Positions 61,597 to 64,000 of a stretch of DNA of 64,000 bases are shown here, one piece after another. Made by a program: the position numbers and the translations under genes. This DNA comes from Bradyrhizobium symbiodeficiens (lineage in GTDB: Bacteria; Pseudomonadota; Alphaproteobacteria; Rhizobiales; Xanthobacteraceae). A model generated the notes under the pieces. That model had not been told where the DNA came from, ran no database searches, and worked only from the letters and a program-made list of their open reading frames with translations. The stretch is from assembly GCF_002266465.3 (NCBI RefSeq), contig NZ_CP029427.2, forward strand, positions 5,148,501 to 5,212,500, read 5' to 3'. Each line of letters starts with the position of its first letter. The stretch's first letter is position 1.

Positions 61597-62358
61597 CTAG
61601 ACCTCGCCCCCGGCCACGGCAATCGCCTGCCCGGTGATCGCGCCGGCACCCTCGCCGCACAACCAGAGAACTGCGTCTGCCACTTCCTGAGGCGTGATCA
61701 GGCGCCCTTGCGGATTGTGCTTGGAGAGCTCTGCGATTGCCTGTTCGCGGCTACGCCCTGTCTTGTTCATGATGTTCTCGATGCTGCCAGCGACGAGATC
61801 GGTGTCGGTGAAGCCGGGACACACCGCGTTCACGGTGACGTTGCTTACGGCCATCTCGAGGGCAAGGGAACGCACCAGGCCGATCACGGCGTGCTTGGCC
61901 GCGCTGTACGCGCTGACGTAGGCATAGCCTTTCAGGCCCGCGGTCGAGGCGACCGCGACGATACGGCCATAGGGACGATCCTTCATGCCCGGCAGCACAG
62001 CACGGATGGCGTGGACCACGCCCATGAAATTGACATCCATCATGCGCGCAAAAAGGGCGGCGTCCGACTTCGCGAATGGCGCGGATTCGGCGCTGCCTGC
62101 ATTGGCAATGAGGATATCAATCGGCTGCCGCGCGCTCGCCTCGGCAATGGCGGCCTTCAACGACGCTTCGTCCGAAACATCGGCGACGGCCGCGAAATGC
62201 GCGGCGCCGGAATCGACCGCCTCTGCGAGAGTCGCCGCATTCCGGCCAAGCACGGTTACGGTGGCGCCGGCACTGACGAGAGATGCCGCGATCGCGCGGC
62301 CAATGCCGCGACCGCCACCTGTCACCAGCGCGTGCGGCGAGTGCGGCAATCCGGACAT
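61597..62358 (-). CDS. Short-chain dehydrogenase/reductase of aromatic pathway
   Basis: 253 residues from the ATG at 62358, 8 bases after AGGGAG. Cofactor loop ALVTGGGRGIGRAIAASL, NANAGS-type ILIANAGSAESAP, catalytic YVSAYSAAKHAVIG and a PG motif VNAVCPGFTDTDLV. Likely oxidises the 3-hydroxyacyl-CoA formed by the adjacent hydratase. First gene of the minus strand operon 62358-56959. A candidate operator lies 42 bases upstream. Confidence 0.86.
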   Translation of the reverse strand: MSGLPHSPHALVTGGGRGIGRAIAASLVSAGATVTVLGRNAATLAEAVDSGAAHFAAVADVSDEASLKAAIAEASARQPIDILIANAGSAESAPFAKSDAALFARMMDVNFMGVVHAIRAVLPGMKDRPYGRIVAVASTAGLKGYAYVSAYSAAKHAVIGLVRSLALEMAVSNVTVNAVCPGFTDTDLVAGSIENIMNKTGRSREQAIAELSKHNPQGRLITPQEVADAVLWLCGEGAGAITGQAIAVAGGEV

Positions 62359-62399
62359 GCGCTGGCTCCCTGAGATCTCGTGATCGTTCTTCCGATATA

Positions 62400-62416
62400 T
62401 TTTAACCTTCAAATTT
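62400..62416. promoter_or_regulatory. Candidate MarR operator, site 5
   Basis: TTTTAACCTTCAAATTT, about 42 bases before the short-chain dehydrogenase ATG, in the divergent gap with the hydrolase. Confidence 0.5.
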
Positions 62417-62476
62417 TTGCAACGAAAGCGGCGATCGCCGCCGCGAACGTCACCCGAGAGCGCGGCCCGAAAATTG

Positions 62477-62493
62477 CTTTAAGTATAAAATTA
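62477..62493. promoter_or_regulatory. Candidate MarR operator, site 6
   Basis: CTTTAAGTATAAAATTA, about 60 bases before the hydrolase GTG at 62552. Weaker match than the other sites but in the right place. Confidence 0.42.
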
Positions 62494-62551
62494 TCACTTC
62501 CCATCCCCCACAGGCCTGTTAGCATCAAAGGGCCAATCCAAAGGATGTCGC

Positions 62552-63367
62552 GTGTCGCAGCCTGCGCCAAAGATAACAAGGGACGGACGCTTCGCCTATG
62601 AAGCCGCGGGCAATCCGAACGCGACACCTCTGATCTTCCTGCATGGCATCGGTGGCGCAGCGCGGGCCTGGCGGCGGCAACTCGCCACGTTCAGCGACCG
62701 CTTCCGCACAGTCGCATGGGATATGCCGGGCTACGGCAGATCGGCGCCGCTCGCCAGCGTCAGCATCGCTGCCCTGGCGGAGGCGCTCCAGCAATTCATC
62801 GAACAACTCGGCGCAGCCAGACCCATCCTGGTCGGTCACTCGATCGGCGGCATGATCGTGCAGAAGTGGCTGGTGCGGTCTCCAGAGCTGGCACAGGCCG
62901 TCGTGCTGGCACAAACCAGTCCGGCCTTCGGCAAGGCTGACGGCGACTGGCAAAAATCGTTCATCGCGGCGCGGCTCGGGCCGCTCGATCGCGGCGAGAC
63001 GATGAAGTCGCTGGCGCCTTCACTGGTGAAGGAGCTCGTCGGCGACGATCCCGATCCGAACGGGATGGAACTTGCACGCGAATGCATGGGAAGCGTGCCG
63101 GAGGCGAGCTATCGCGCCATGATGCTGGCTCTCATCGGCTTCGATCAGCGCAGCACGCTCGGGAATATTTCCGTCCCTACGTTACTGCTGTCGGGATCCA
63201 AGGACAACAATGCGCCCGCGCCCATGATGGCGAAGACGGCAACGTACATTCCTGGGGCTGAATATGTCGAGCTCGCCGGCGTCGGCCATCTCGCCAACCT
63301 TGAACGCCCCGACGCCTTCGACGAAGCCCTTGGCAAGTTCCTGAACTCTCTCGCGACCAAAGCGTAA
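62552..63367 (+). CDS. Alpha/beta hydrolase
   Basis: 271 residues from the GTG at 62552, 7 bases after AGGA. Oxyanion block LIFLHGIGGAARAWRRQL, nucleophile elbow ILVGHSIGGMIVQKW with the catalytic serine, the acid in LLLSGSKDNNAP and histidine in ELAGVGHLANLERPDAF. Probably opens or hydrolyses a pathway intermediate, such as a lactone or ring-cleavage CoA ester; the order of genes supports this but the substrate is not proven. It is followed after 10 bases by the acyl-CoA dehydrogenase gene. Confidence 0.85.
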   Translation: MSQPAPKITRDGRFAYEAAGNPNATPLIFLHGIGGAARAWRRQLATFSDRFRTVAWDMPGYGRSAPLASVSIAALAEALQQFIEQLGAARPILVGHSIGGMIVQKWLVRSPELAQAVVLAQTSPAFGKADGDWQKSFIAARLGPLDRGETMKSLAPSLVKELVGDDPDPNGMELARECMGSVPEASYRAMMLALIGFDQRSTLGNISVPTLLLSGSKDNNAPAPMMAKTATYIPGAEYVELAGVGHLANLERPDAFDEALGKFLNSLATKA

Positions 63368-63377
63368 GGTGACTGCA

Positions 63378-64000
63378 ATGACCATGCAAGTCAGCAAGAC
63401 TATCGGCACGACTGACAAGGTCGCGCTGGACGCTCCGATCTTCGATCCCGTTGCATTCCGCTTGAGCGACGAGCAGGCCGGCATCATCACACGGGCAAGG
63501 GAGATCGGCCAGAGCGTGTTCGCCGGTCGCGCCGCCACTTACGATCGCGAGGCGGCCTTTCCGGTCGAGAATTATCGCGACCTGCATCGCGTCGGCCTGC
63601 TCGGCATCGCCGTTCCGAGGAAACACGGCGGGCTCGGCGCGAACTACCAGACCTATGCGCTGGCGGCGGCCGAGATCGGCCGCTATTGCGGCGCAACCGC
63701 GCTGACGTGGAACATGCACGTGTGCTCGACCCTGTGGTCTGGCCCGCTCGCCGACGATCTCGACATGGACGCCGAGACCCGCGCGGAGCACGAGCGGCGT
63801 CGTGCGGTCCACTATAAGCGCATCGTCGATGACGGCGCGATCTATTCGCAGCCCTTCTCGGAGGGTGGTGCGGCCGCCGCCGGCGGCGTCGCGTTCGGCA
63901 CGGAAGCAAAACCCGTGGAAGGCGGCTGGATCGTCAGCGGCAAGAAAATCTTTGCTTCGCTCTCCGGTCATGCCGACTATTACGGCGTGCTCTGCACCGA
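63378..64000 (+). CDS. Acyl-CoA dehydrogenase family protein, 3'-truncated by window end
   Basis: The ATG at 63378 opens a frame that runs to the end of the window without a stop (207 codons visible). N-terminal helical domain (FDPVAFRLSDEQAGIITRAREIGQ) and NYRDLHRVGLLGIAVPRKHGG are typical of acyl-CoA dehydrogenases. GGWIVSGKKIFASLSGHADYYGVL is the start of the middle beta-domain. Second gene after the hydrolase, presumably a flavoprotein dehydrogenase of the aromatic pathway. The catalytic base lies beyond the window. Confidence 0.82.
   Translation, partial: MTMQVSKTIGTTDKVALDAPIFDPVAFRLSDEQAGIITRAREIGQSVFAGRAATYDREAAFPVENYRDLHRVGLLGIAVPRKHGGLGANYQTYALAAAEIGRYCGATALTWNMHVCSTLWSGPLADDLDMDAETRAEHERRRAVHYKRIVDDGAIYSQPFSEGGAAAAGGVAFGTEAKPVEGGWIVSGKKIFASLSGHADYYGVLCT

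Overview
The window is a high-GC chromosomal segment of an alphaproteobacterium. Gene content and codon use point to Bradyrhizobium or a close relative: FixK/FNR boxes, several orphan Bug/TctC receptors, Omp31-type beta-barrels, sel1-type and caspase-TPR proteins, CoA-dependent 2-aminobenzoate genes, and dispersed palindromes of the kind common in that genus. The genus call is inference. I saw no rRNA, tRNA, CRISPR array, insertion sequence or phage block.

Layout. 1-5.0 kb: tail of a glycan-assembly operon (cupin, DegT-type sugar aminotransferase, methyltransferase, GT4 glycosyltransferase, with flippase convergent), whose + strand genes are chained by GTGA overlaps. 5.0-8.7 kb: a decayed intergenic stretch holding a sel1-protein fragment, then a 990-residue secreted M10 metalloprotease with four tandem 123-residue repeats. 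8.9-16.9 kb: small exported protein, CaiB-type CoA-transferase, two outer-membrane barrels, a TctCBA tricarboxylate transporter, an enoyl-CoA hydratase. 17-21.8 kb: serine-glyoxylate aminotransferase divergent from a fused glycolate/lactate dehydrogenase plus GlcG-like protein. 22-31 kb: enoyl-CoA hydratase, a caspase-fold protein lacking both catalytic residues, and two molybdoenzyme loci. 31-35.7 kb: short-chain dehydrogenase, DctPQM TRAP transporter and a divergent cyclase-family hydrolase around a large palindrome.

35.7-52.2 kb is the most striking part. It has an FNR-type regulator with cluster cysteines and eight TTGA-N6-TCAA boxes, all in intergenic DNA and most at distances expected of class II FNR/FixK promoters. 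The presumed targets are an unannotated 42-residue membrane peptide, a cytochrome c, an MCE/Mla lipid transporter, a DUF883/holin-like pair, two universal-stress/alcohol-dehydrogenase operons (with a PatZ-like acyl-CoA synthetase-acetyltransferase, a kinase fusion and a CHAD protein), a PHA synthase and a CBS-BON protein. I read this as a low-oxygen dormancy and redox-storage regulon.

52.2-64 kb is an aerobic CoA-dependent aromatic pathway, best matched to 2-aminobenzoate: RidA, aryl-CoA ligase, MarR, solute-binding protein, cupin, FAD monooxygenase, fused monooxygenase/old-yellow-enzyme reductase, enoyl-CoA hydratase, short-chain dehydrogenase, hydrolase and an acyl-CoA dehydrogenase cut by the window end. 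Six AT-rich sites of one related sequence lie in its intergenic gaps and are candidate MarR operators.
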